A DNA stretch of 20,756 nucleotides from JBIOHJ01 sp044448905 (GTDB lineage: Bacteria; Bacteroidota; Bacteroidia; AKYH767-A; OLB10). The notes beneath the pieces are model-generated. The model was not told the DNA's origin and made no database searches. It saw only the letters and a program-made list of their open reading frames with translations. The translations under genes and the position numbers were made by a program. Location of the stretch: the NCBI GenBank assembly GCA_044448905.1, contig JBIOHJ010000055.1, positions 1 to 20,756 of the forward strand. The letters are read 5' to 3'. How positions within the stretch are numbered: position 1 is the first letter of the stretch; each line of letters starts with the position of its first letter. This document shows positions 1 to 6,410 of this stretch, piece by piece.

Positions 1-1585
1 ATAACATTGTTACGCTTGTTCCGGATTGGGCTGCGAAAGAACTTGCAACCGGAGTACTGATGTTACCAACAGCGCGATAAAACAATTGAGTTGCAGTTGG
101 CAATGTCAAATTAACCGGGCCATTAATATTAAGATCGGTATTGGACGAGAATAAACCAAGCTGGCTGAAGTCAACCCGCGAAAAATAATTTTTCCAATTG
201 CCGGTGCGGTTATCGTTCCATGCAACATAATTTTTATTGCCCCATGCTGTATTAGCAATATAATCGCCACAGTAGCCCGAAGCAAAGCCCGGAATAGCTG
301 CAACTATATGGCTCACATCGCTTACCTTAATATTACTCCAGGTTGATCCACCGTCAAAAGAATATGCGAGGTAGGTATTGGTAGCAAACCCGGTAGCTTC
401 ATCTAAAGAAAGATAAGCAACACTTACCGTACCCGTAGCATCATCTACCGTAACCCATGGAAACCAGTTTTGCCGGCCGGAAGAAATGTTCACTTCAACA
501 GCAGGAGACCATGAATTTCCCTGGTTAGAAGAATACCTTAAATAAGAAACTGCTTTCCCTGTTCCATTTTGTTTCGCACCAACCACCGTATAAATCCTTC
601 CCCTGTAAGGACCGCAACTTTTATCAACAGCTATTGATGGAAAATCGTTTACCCTTGTATTATTAAATAATGGATTGGGGCTGTTATTCGGACGGATGCC
701 AACATAAGGAAATGCAGGAGTTAAATCTGTAAAAGAAACTCCTCCATTTGTTGAACGCGAAAATCCTAATCCATCAGCAGGATAGCCACCGGTGCTGTAA
801 TTTGCCCAACACACATATACTTCTCCATTCACTCCTGTAGCAACACCTGTTCCCTGTCCCCAGCTATTATGCAAATTAATATTGGGTGAGTAGGAAGCTC
901 CATTATTAGTTGAACGTGTAAAAAGTACTTTGTATGTTCCGGCAAAATCTGTCCATGCTGTGTAAATGTTATTTAAATAAGGGCTGCCGGGTAAATTATC
1001 TACTGCCATCATTTCCTTATCAAAGCTTGCAGGACTGTAGGTATATTGAACCGGGCCAGGCCAGGTATTTCCCTGGTCGGTGCTCTTAAACGCTTTAAAT
1101 CCTGATGAATAAATTGTTTGCAGGAATATATGCCCGTCTGCATTGAATCCTGTAGTCGGATCTCCGCTTGTGCCAATGCCATCAGGCATGTTATCAGAAC
1201 CAAACCATGTTGCTCCTCCATCCTGGCTCACATAATAACCCATGTAATTTGGGGTGTTGGAACTCAAAATAATATTGTTCGGATTTATTTTACTGACAGT
1301 CATGTGTTGTTCATGCTGAGAAGCGGCAGAGGGGAAAACCTGGATGTCGGCATTATCGGTAACAGATAATACATTATTATCACCATACCGGTTTTGGGCG
1401 GGTTGAAAATCGGGAGCGGGTTTGTATAACCTGATTGGCAAGAACTCAACCTTGCTCATATCAATTTCCCCGGTTTCGTTGTCGAATGGCGGAACCGCAT
1501 TGCGGATATAGCCTTCCGATTGCTGGCTGATGCCTGCATAAGCAAACAGGCAGAGCGTGATAAGAAGAAGAATTTTTCTTTTCAT
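1..1585 (-). CDS. Secreted Asp-box (BNR/sialidase-like) repeat protein, partial at its C-terminus
   Basis: The frame is open from an ATG at 1585 to the left edge, giving 528 visible residues with no stop. Residues 1-20 form a signal peptide: a Lys/Arg start, a Leu-rich core, then a likely cut near the Ser-Gln-Gln at 20-22. At least six Asp-box-like motifs (S-x-D/N-x-G-x-S/T-W/F/Y) occur, near residues 120, 168, 225, 278, 352 and 409, which is typical of BNR or sialidase-fold beta-propellers. Such propellers in Bacteroidota are exported and usually end in a type IX secretion sorting domain; that end lies outside the window, so T9SS export is inference. Catalytic residues of true sialidases were not identified, so binding or adhesion is as likely as hydrolysis. 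The gene starts 42 bp after the next minus-strand gene and is probably co-transcribed with it. Confidence 0.85.
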   Translation of the reverse strand, partial: MKRKILLLITLCLFAYAGISQQSEGYIRNAVPPFDNETGEIDMSKVEFLPIRLYKPAPDFQPAQNRYGDNNVLSVTDNADIQVFPSAASQHEQHMTVSKINPNNIILSSNTPNYMGYYVSQDGGATWFGSDNMPDGIGTSGDPTTGFNADGHIFLQTIYSSGFKAFKSTDQGNTWPGPVQYTYSPASFDKEMMAVDNLPGSPYLNNIYTAWTDFAGTYKVLFTRSTNNGASYSPNINLHNSWGQGTGVATGVNGEVYVCWANYSTGGYPADGLGFSRSTNGGVSFTDLTPAFPYVGIRPNNSPNPLFNNTRVNDFPSIAVDKSCGPYRGRIYTVVGAKQNGTGKAVSYLRYSSNQGNSWSPAVEVNISSGRQNWFPWVTVDDATGTVSVAYLSLDEATGFATNTYLAYSFDGGSTWSNIKVSDVSHIVAAIPGFASGYCGDYIANTAWGNKNYVAWNDNRTGNWKNYFSRVDFSQLGLFSSNTDLNINGPVNLTLPTATQLFYRAVGNISTPVASSFAAQSGTSVTML

Positions 1586-1627
1586 AGCTTTTAATTTTTA
1601 CAGTTAGTGTAAATACGAATAGAAAAA

Positions 1628-2251
1628 TTACTTCTTAATTTCGTTTACCTGGTTTTGCAAATCCGCTATCTGGGCTTTTAAAAGATTGTTTTCGTTTTTA
1701 AGCTGAATAAGATATAGAGTAACTTCTTCTACTTTCTCCATGGTTTTTGTTTGCATTTCACCCAGCATAATGCCGCTGCTTTTTATATTACCTGCATCGG
1801 GTATTCCCGGAAGATGGTTGTGTTTAACAATAAATTGTTCGAGTTCATCAAGCGATAAGAGTGAATAATTCTTATCGAAAACATAATCGGGCCAAACCGC
1901 TTTTAAGTCCACTCTCACCTCTTCGGCAATTAATTTCCCGCCAATGCTTGCGAGATAACCGGTCGCACTGGTAGTAGTGCCAATTCTCAATTCATTTCCT
2001 TTTATAACACCATTTACATCGAACTTTGCCAATGGGGATTGTGTGCCAATTCCCATATCACCATTCGCTTTAATATACATCCGAACCTGGTTATTGGTTT
2101 TGAATTTTAATGCCTTGCCATCGGTGGTACCAATAAAATTTAAGTTTGGATCCGTTCCAGCATTCCCCGTTAAATTCCATGATTGTGCTGAAAGAATAGC
2201 TGTCGAAAAAATCATAATTGCTGTAATAGAAATAATAAGTTTCGTTTTCAT
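1628..2251 (-). CDS. Secreted coiled-coil protein with tail-fibre/S74-chaperone-like C-terminus
   Basis: A protein of 207 residues with a signal peptide (1-22, ending Leu-Ser-Ala-Gln). The middle (about 40-110) holds the G-x-G-T-x-x-P-x-x-K-F-x-V-N-G signature near residues 67-81, found in phage tail-fibre-like proteins and abundant in Bacteroidota secretomes. Residues 119-170 (Trp-Pro-Asp-Tyr-Val-Phe, then Leu-Pro-Gly-Ile-Pro near 147-151) match the short form of the intramolecular chaperone region of the peptidase S74 group. Residues 167-207 are a heptad-patterned coiled coil, suggesting a trimer. The Ser-Lys dyad of active S74 autoproteases was not identified, so self-cleavage is doubtful. 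Its place upstream of the Asp-box gene suggests two surface or secreted proteins made together. The exact function is unknown. Confidence 0.85.
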   Translation of the reverse strand: MKTKLIISITAIMIFSTAILSAQSWNLTGNAGTDPNLNFIGTTDGKALKFKTNNQVRMYIKANGDMGIGTQSPLAKFDVNGVIKGNELRIGTTTSATGYLASIGGKLIAEEVRVDLKAVWPDYVFDKNYSLLSLDELEQFIVKHNHLPGIPDAGNIKSSGIMLGEMQTKTMEKVEEVTLYLIQLKNENNLLKAQIADLQNQVNEIKK

Positions 2252-2427
2252 TTTTTTAATGTTTTAGGAGTTAAGTTTGAATTTAGATATGGGGTATGAA
2301 AATAATTCGCAAGCTACACAATTTTTTCAATTATGCAATTAAATTCATATAAAAATAATACTTTCGGGATTGAAAAATACTACGGGACTGAAGATTTGCT
2401 TATAAATAATTGACATGCTAATCAAAA

Positions 2428-3777
2428 TTAGGCATTCAGGTTTTTTTCACGAAAAACTATTCCATGCATTTCCAGCTCCTTTAATACAGGTTTGTATATT
2501 TCTTCCATTACCGGAATCTGAACACCTGTTAATTTAATTTTTTCGTTCAAAATCAATTTAGCCGCAATACCCATTGGCAAGCCTACTGTTTTAGCCATGG
2601 CTGTGTTTTCGGCATTATCGCCTTTCACAACAAGAGAAGAAATTAATTTTCTTCTGCTATTTGTTTTTTTACCCGAATCTTCGAATTCAAACTGATGCTG
2701 CATAACAACCATGTCCTTATCATTCTCTTCCAAAGCCCATCTTTTCAGAAGTAAATCCTGTAGTATCTGAGCTGGTGTTGCACGATCAATTTTTATTTTC
2801 TCATTCGAAAAAATTCCAGTCCATTCTATTTTGTTAATTGTTTTGCTTTCCGCATCAATTCCACATAGAACTGCCACTTTTGATTTTAAATCTTTACCCT
2901 GAATATTTTTTGGAAGAAGTGCTTCAACTAATTGCGCATAAGAAAGTTCAGCAGAACTCTCAACTGTAAAACTATCATCGGTCAATCCCAATTGTACAAA
3001 TACATTCCACGATTCACAAAAGCCTTCGGTGCGTAAAGTTCCTCTCAAAAGAGTAGGAATATTTTCAATCCGGTAATGATGACGGTATGCAGGAGAATCA
3101 CGATTGGCATACCCTTCAAAATTTCCAACTCCATCAACGCTTAATTTTTCCGTTTGAGTAAATAACCTTGAGTAAGGAATGTAGTGAGCCATTCCGTTTT
3201 CAATATACTTTGCTGTACCCTGCCCGGCAAGAATTACATTTCGTGGATTCCAGGTAAATTTATAACCCCAGGGATTGTTATTGCACTCAGGAGCAATCAA
3301 TCCTCCTGTATAAGATTTAAAACTTAACAGTTCAGCGTTTTCAGATTTCAGCCGGTCAATTATCTGCATGGCGCTCATATGATCAATTCCCGGATCAAGT
3401 CCCATTTCATTCAACAACAAAACACCATCTTCAACAGCCTGGTCGTTTAATTTATGTATGACATCGGAAATGTAAGAAGCGGTGATAAGATTTTTTTTGA
3501 ACCGAATGCAATCAACAGCAACGAGAAAATGTAAGTCAGTTGGTAAGAGTGAAATTACTATATCAGAATTTTTTATTTCATCAGCACGCTGGTTTTCATC
3601 TTTAATATCGAATGAAATTGCTTTAGCATTGGAGTTATTTTTAATTTTTGCCCGGGCTAGTTCTTCCGATAAATCGGCAACAGTTAGCTGCCAGTTTTCG
3701 GTTTGCGAATTATCGAGTAAATATTTTATCAAGGCTGTAGCCGACCTTCCGGCACCAAGCAATAATATCTTTCTCAT
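2428..3777 (-). CDS. Saccharopine dehydrogenase family oxidoreductase (LYS9-like)
   Basis: A protein of 449 residues from the ATG at 3777; the TTG codon just before it could extend it by one residue, but ATG is preferred. The N-terminus is a Rossmann nucleotide-binding domain with Gly-Ala-Gly-Arg at 8-11 after a hydrophobic strand. The central part carries the family hallmark Glu-Met-Gly-Leu-Asp-Pro-Gly-Ile-Asp-His near residues 124-133 and a Thr-Gly-Gly-Leu segment near 158 followed by Asn-Pro-Trp-Gly. Length and layout fit the LYS9 or saccharopine reductase type (yeast Lys9 is about 446 residues). That enzyme interconverts saccharopine with aminoadipate semialdehyde and glutamate, using NAD(P). 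In bacteria this usually means lysine breakdown. No lysine-ketoglutarate reductase partner is visible in the window, so the substrate is inferred; other members of the family act on carboxynorspermidine. Confidence 0.88.
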   Translation of the reverse strand: MRKILLLGAGRSATALIKYLLDNSQTENWQLTVADLSEELARAKIKNNSNAKAISFDIKDENQRADEIKNSDIVISLLPTDLHFLVAVDCIRFKKNLITASYISDVIHKLNDQAVEDGVLLLNEMGLDPGIDHMSAMQIIDRLKSENAELLSFKSYTGGLIAPECNNNPWGYKFTWNPRNVILAGQGTAKYIENGMAHYIPYSRLFTQTEKLSVDGVGNFEGYANRDSPAYRHHYRIENIPTLLRGTLRTEGFCESWNVFVQLGLTDDSFTVESSAELSYAQLVEALLPKNIQGKDLKSKVAVLCGIDAESKTINKIEWTGIFSNEKIKIDRATPAQILQDLLLKRWALEENDKDMVVMQHQFEFEDSGKKTNSRRKLISSLVVKGDNAENTAMAKTVGLPMGIAAKLILNEKIKLTGVQIPVMEEIYKPVLKELEMHGIVFREKNLNA

Positions 3778-3903
3778 CAATTCAATTATTAATTTCGTGC
3801 GAAGTTAATGGATTTGAAAAAGGAATTGTTAGCTTCGTTTTCAATTCAAGTTTATATTTATTTCCGTAATTAATACTTTTGTAATCTACTTTTTACATTA
3901 AAT

Positions 3904-3911
3904 TATTTTTG
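3904..3911 (+). promoter_or_regulatory. Putative -7 box (TAnnTTTG type) for tRNA-Gly
   Basis: TATTTTTG fits the Bacteroidota -7 consensus TAnnTTTG and lies 16 bp before the tRNA. A TTTTG at 3877-3881, 22 bp upstream, could act as the -33 element. Both are AT-rich matches that can arise by chance, so the call is tentative. Confidence 0.4.
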
Positions 3912-3927
3912 GTTATAATAAATGAAA

Positions 3928-4000
3928 GCGGGGATAGCTCAGCTGGTAGAGCGTTGGCTTCCCAAGCCGAAGGTCGCGGGTTCGAACCCCGTTTCCCGCT
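3928..4000 (+). tRNA. tRNA-Gly (anticodon CCC)
   Basis: A complete cloverleaf is visible. The acceptor arm GCGGGGA (3928-3934) pairs with TTCCCGC (3993-3999). The D-arm is GCTC/GAGC (3937-3940 with 3949-3952). The anticodon stem TTGGC/GCCGA (3954-3958 with 3966-3970) encloses the loop TTCCCAA, so the anticodon is CCC at 3961-3963, reading GGG glycine codons. A five-base variable region (AGGTC) precedes the T-arm GCGGG-TTCGAAC-CCCGT (3976-3992). The discriminator is T at 4000. CCA is not encoded, since TCA follows. It lies 39 bp before the EamA gene with no obvious terminator between, so read-through transcription is possible. Confidence 0.96.
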
Positions 4001-4039
4001 CATTTGATAATATAAGTATGCAGACCAGATTTTTTTATT

Positions 4040-4957
4040 GTGAGAAATGAACCGCATGTTTCGGGATTAAAAGTTGTTCTTGCGTTTGCAGCAATTTACC
4101 TGGTGTGGGGTTCCACTTACCTTGCCATACTTCTTGCAATAAAAAGCATCCCGCCATTTTTTATGATTGGCGCGCGTTTTTTAATTGCGGGCATGCTATT
4201 GTTGATATGGTGCATTGCTGTTAAGCACCCGATGCCTTCAGCCTCATTAGTGCTTAAAAATTCATTAGCCGGAGTTCTGATGCTATGCTTTGGCACGGGC
4301 GCTGTGGCATGGGTGGAGCAATACTTAAGCAGCGGGCTTACCGCAATTATCGTTGCGATGGCTCCCATTTGGTTTGTGCTACTCGATAAAAGGAAATGGC
4401 AATATCATCTAAAAAATAAGAAAATAATTTTTGGCTTGCTAGTAGGACTGGGAGGAGTGGTTTTGCTTTTTTCGGACAGCGCTACTTTTAACTTGCAGGG
4501 AAACCGGATGCAGTTTATGAGCATTTTTGTTATGGTATTCGGAAGCATCATGTGGGTAACCGGCTCCCTGTATTCAAAATACAAGGCATCGGAAGGGGCA
4601 GCACCTGTTAATACGGCTATACAGATGCTTGGAGCGGGTGCTGCACTCCTGCTGATTGCTTTTGCTTTTGGTGAACATCATATCCTGAATTTGCAAAAAA
4701 TTACATGGGAATCGGCAGCAGCTTTGCTTTATCAAATTGTATTTGGTTCGCTGCTGGCGTATATGGCATACGTATGGCTACTTACAGTACGCACACCTTC
4801 GCTGGTGGGGACTTATGCACTTGTCAACCCGGCAGTAGCGGTTTTTCTCGGCTGGCTCATTGCCGATGAAAAAATTTTGTTTAACCAGGTTATTGCACTC
4901 ATGATAATTCTTTCAGGGGTAGTGCTTGTTACCTTTACTAAGCGGCAGCAGGTTTGA
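4040..4957 (+). CDS. EamA/DMT-family inner-membrane exporter (YedA-like)
   Basis: A protein of 305 residues with about ten hydrophobic segments arranged as two EamA repeats (roughly residues 12-145 and 155-300). The N-terminus has the Val-Trp-Gly-Ser-Thr-Tyr motif (22-27) characteristic of the YedA/RhaT branch, and the second repeat has a Tyr-Ala-Leu-Val-Asn-Pro-Ala-Val-Ala-Val segment before the last two helices, as in E. coli YedA. These proteins export metabolites or amino acids through the cytoplasmic membrane; the substrate here is unknown. The start is taken as GTG at 4040, because the in-frame stop at 4013 leaves no upstream ATG and the first helix begins about residue 10. It converges on the symporter gene with only 3 bp between the stop codons. 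Confidence 0.88.
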   Translation: MRNEPHVSGLKVVLAFAAIYLVWGSTYLAILLAIKSIPPFFMIGARFLIAGMLLLIWCIAVKHPMPSASLVLKNSLAGVLMLCFGTGAVAWVEQYLSSGLTAIIVAMAPIWFVLLDKRKWQYHLKNKKIIFGLLVGLGGVVLLFSDSATFNLQGNRMQFMSIFVMVFGSIMWVTGSLYSKYKASEGAAPVNTAIQMLGAGAALLLIAFAFGEHHILNLQKITWESAAALLYQIVFGSLLAYMAYVWLLTVRTPSLVGTYALVNPAVAVFLGWLIADEKILFNQVIALMIILSGVVLVTFTKRQQV

Positions 4958-4960
4958 TAT

Positions 4961-6319
4961 TCATTTCTCACTCTCCTTAAACTCGCCTTCCCATTTTGCT
5001 ACAACAGTTGTTGCAAGACAGTTACCGATAACGTTTACAGAGGTGCGAGCCATGTCCATCAGCTCGTCAATGCCGAGAATTAAAAAGATGGGTACAGTTG
5101 GCAAGCCGAATGAAGTGGCGGTGCCGAGAAGAATAACAAGTGATGCGCGCGGAACACCTGCTACGCCTTTGCTTGTCAGCATCAATGTAAAAACCATGAG
5201 CAATTGCTGATCCCAGCTTAAATCAATACCGGCTGCCTGCGCAACAAAAACAGTGGCAAGGGATAAGTACAAAGTAGTTCCGTCCAAATTAAAGCTGTAA
5301 CCAGTAGGCATTACGAAAGCAACAATTTTTCGGGGTACTCCAAGCTTTTCCATAGCTTCCATGGCTCGAGGCAATGCGGCTTCGCTGCTTGTTGTTGCGA
5401 ATGCAATGGATACCGGTTCGATGATGGCATTAATAAATTTCCTTACAGGAAGCTGTATGATAAGAGCTACGGGAAATAAAACACATAAAAGGAAAACAAT
5501 CAGCGCCACATATAAAGTGGCGAGGAGTTGAAACAGGTTTACAAGAATTCCCAAGCCCATATGCCCTACCGTATAAGCAATTGCAGCGCCTACACCTATT
5601 GGCGCAAAGTACATGATGATATTGGTGAACTTGAACATCACATCGGATAACCCTTCGGCAAACTGGAGCATGGGCTGCCGCTTTTTTTCGGAAAGTAATG
5701 CCAGTGCAATTCCGAAAATGATGCTGAACACTACAATCTGTAGTACCTGTCCTTCGGCAACAGACTTGGCAATGTTCTCGGGAAAAATATGGAGGATAAT
5801 ATCGTTCCACGTTTGCGCCTGTACTTTTGGTAATTCTTCGTGAGTTGCTTCAGGCAGCACAATTCCAACTCCTGCTTTGCTGATGTTGATTGCAGCCAGC
5901 CCGATAAACAATGCAATGGTTGTTACAATTTCAAAATACAAAAGCGCTTTCCATCCCATCCTTCCTACCTGCTTAAGATTTGAATGTCCCGCAATTCCAA
6001 TAACCAATGTTCCGAAAAGAAGCGGGGCGATGATTGTTTTAATCATCTTCAGAAAAATCTTGCTCAGCACCTGCAGCTTTATTGCTGTTTCGGAGTAATC
6101 GTGCCCGAATTCAGCGCCCGCAACCATGCTGACAAGAATCCACGTGGTAAGCGATTTCTTGTACAACGCATAAAAACATAACGTACCCACAGTTGCCCAC
6201 CTGAAAAATGTCAATGCAGATGGCGAAAACAAATCGAAGTCAAAATGTTTTGCAACATGCAAAACGGATGTAACAGCCAAAGCCGAAAGAAAAATGACAA
6301 GTGCTTTTTGCTTATTCAT
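4961..6319 (-). CDS. Dicarboxylate/amino acid:cation symporter (DAACS family, GltP/DctA-like)
   Basis: A protein of 452 residues with the full set of family motifs: the Ser-rich hairpin Thr-Ser-Ser-Glu-Ala-Ala-Leu-Pro (310-317), the TM7 motif Asn-Leu-Asp-Gly-Thr (344-348), the second hairpin Ser-Lys-Gly-Val-Ala-Gly-Val-Pro-Arg-Ala-Ser (383-393), and a TM8 with Arg-425 followed by Asn-429. It imports glutamate, aspartate or C4-dicarboxylates with a cation. At the TM8 position of the sodium-binding aspartate of archaeal Glt-Ph, the residue here is Asn-433, as I recall for proton-coupled DctA/GltP, so proton coupling is the better guess. The first about 55 residues form an extension with two extra hydrophobic stretches (about 6-22 and 37-53) before the usual first helix. 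It is transcribed divergently from valS. Confidence 0.92.
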   Translation of the reverse strand: MNKQKALVIFLSALAVTSVLHVAKHFDFDLFSPSALTFFRWATVGTLCFYALYKKSLTTWILVSMVAGAEFGHDYSETAIKLQVLSKIFLKMIKTIIAPLLFGTLVIGIAGHSNLKQVGRMGWKALLYFEIVTTIALFIGLAAINISKAGVGIVLPEATHEELPKVQAQTWNDIILHIFPENIAKSVAEGQVLQIVVFSIIFGIALALLSEKKRQPMLQFAEGLSDVMFKFTNIIMYFAPIGVGAAIAYTVGHMGLGILVNLFQLLATLYVALIVFLLCVLFPVALIIQLPVRKFINAIIEPVSIAFATTSSEAALPRAMEAMEKLGVPRKIVAFVMPTGYSFNLDGTTLYLSLATVFVAQAAGIDLSWDQQLLMVFTLMLTSKGVAGVPRASLVILLGTATSFGLPTVPIFLILGIDELMDMARTSVNVIGNCLATTVVAKWEGEFKESEK

Positions 6320-6335
6320 AAATATGAGTCAGCGA

Positions 6336-6343
6336 CAAACGTA
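6336..6343 (-). promoter_or_regulatory. Putative -7 box of the symporter gene
   Basis: On the minus strand this reads TACGTTTG, an exact fit to TAnnTTTG, 16 bp upstream of the symporter start at 6319. It is the outer end of the left arm of the inverted repeat at 6336-6394. No clear TTG -33 element was found. Confidence 0.5.
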
Positions 6344-6386
6344 CATGATTTTTTAAAAACGCCATATACTTTATTGAAAAATCATG

Positions 6387-6394
6387 TAGGTTTG
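6387..6394 (+). promoter_or_regulatory. Putative -7 box of valS
   Basis: TAGGTTTG fits TAnnTTTG exactly and ends 16 bp before the valS ATG at 6411, the same spacing as its mirror box to the symporter start. That would give a very short 5' leader. It is the outer end of the right arm of the inverted repeat. No -33 TTG at standard spacing was found. Confidence 0.5.
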
Positions 6395-6410
6395 AAACCA
6401 GAAAATTATT

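Larger units (their letters stand above)
6336..6394. repeat. 18-bp inverted repeat in the symporter/valS divergent promoter region
   Basis: The left arm 6336-6353 reads CAAACGTACATGATTTTT. The right arm 6377-6394 reads AAAAATCATGTAGGTTTG, whose reverse complement matches the left arm at 17 of 18 positions. The spacer is 23 bp (6354-6376). The pair occupies most of the 91-bp gap between the two starts. Both outer ends are -7-type promoter boxes pointing outward, so this may be two matched promoters, an operator for a shared regulator, or both. Confidence 0.75.

Noticed and set aside
3928..4000. tRNA-Gly as an integration site for a mobile element
   Set aside because: No integrase, no direct repeat of the tRNA 3' end elsewhere in the window, and the neighbours are ordinary chromosomal genes.
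5430..5810. 126-codon minus-strand frame inside the symporter gene
   Set aside because: It is an out-of-frame shadow of a gene with complete family motifs; its Cys/Arg-rich translation resembles no protein family.
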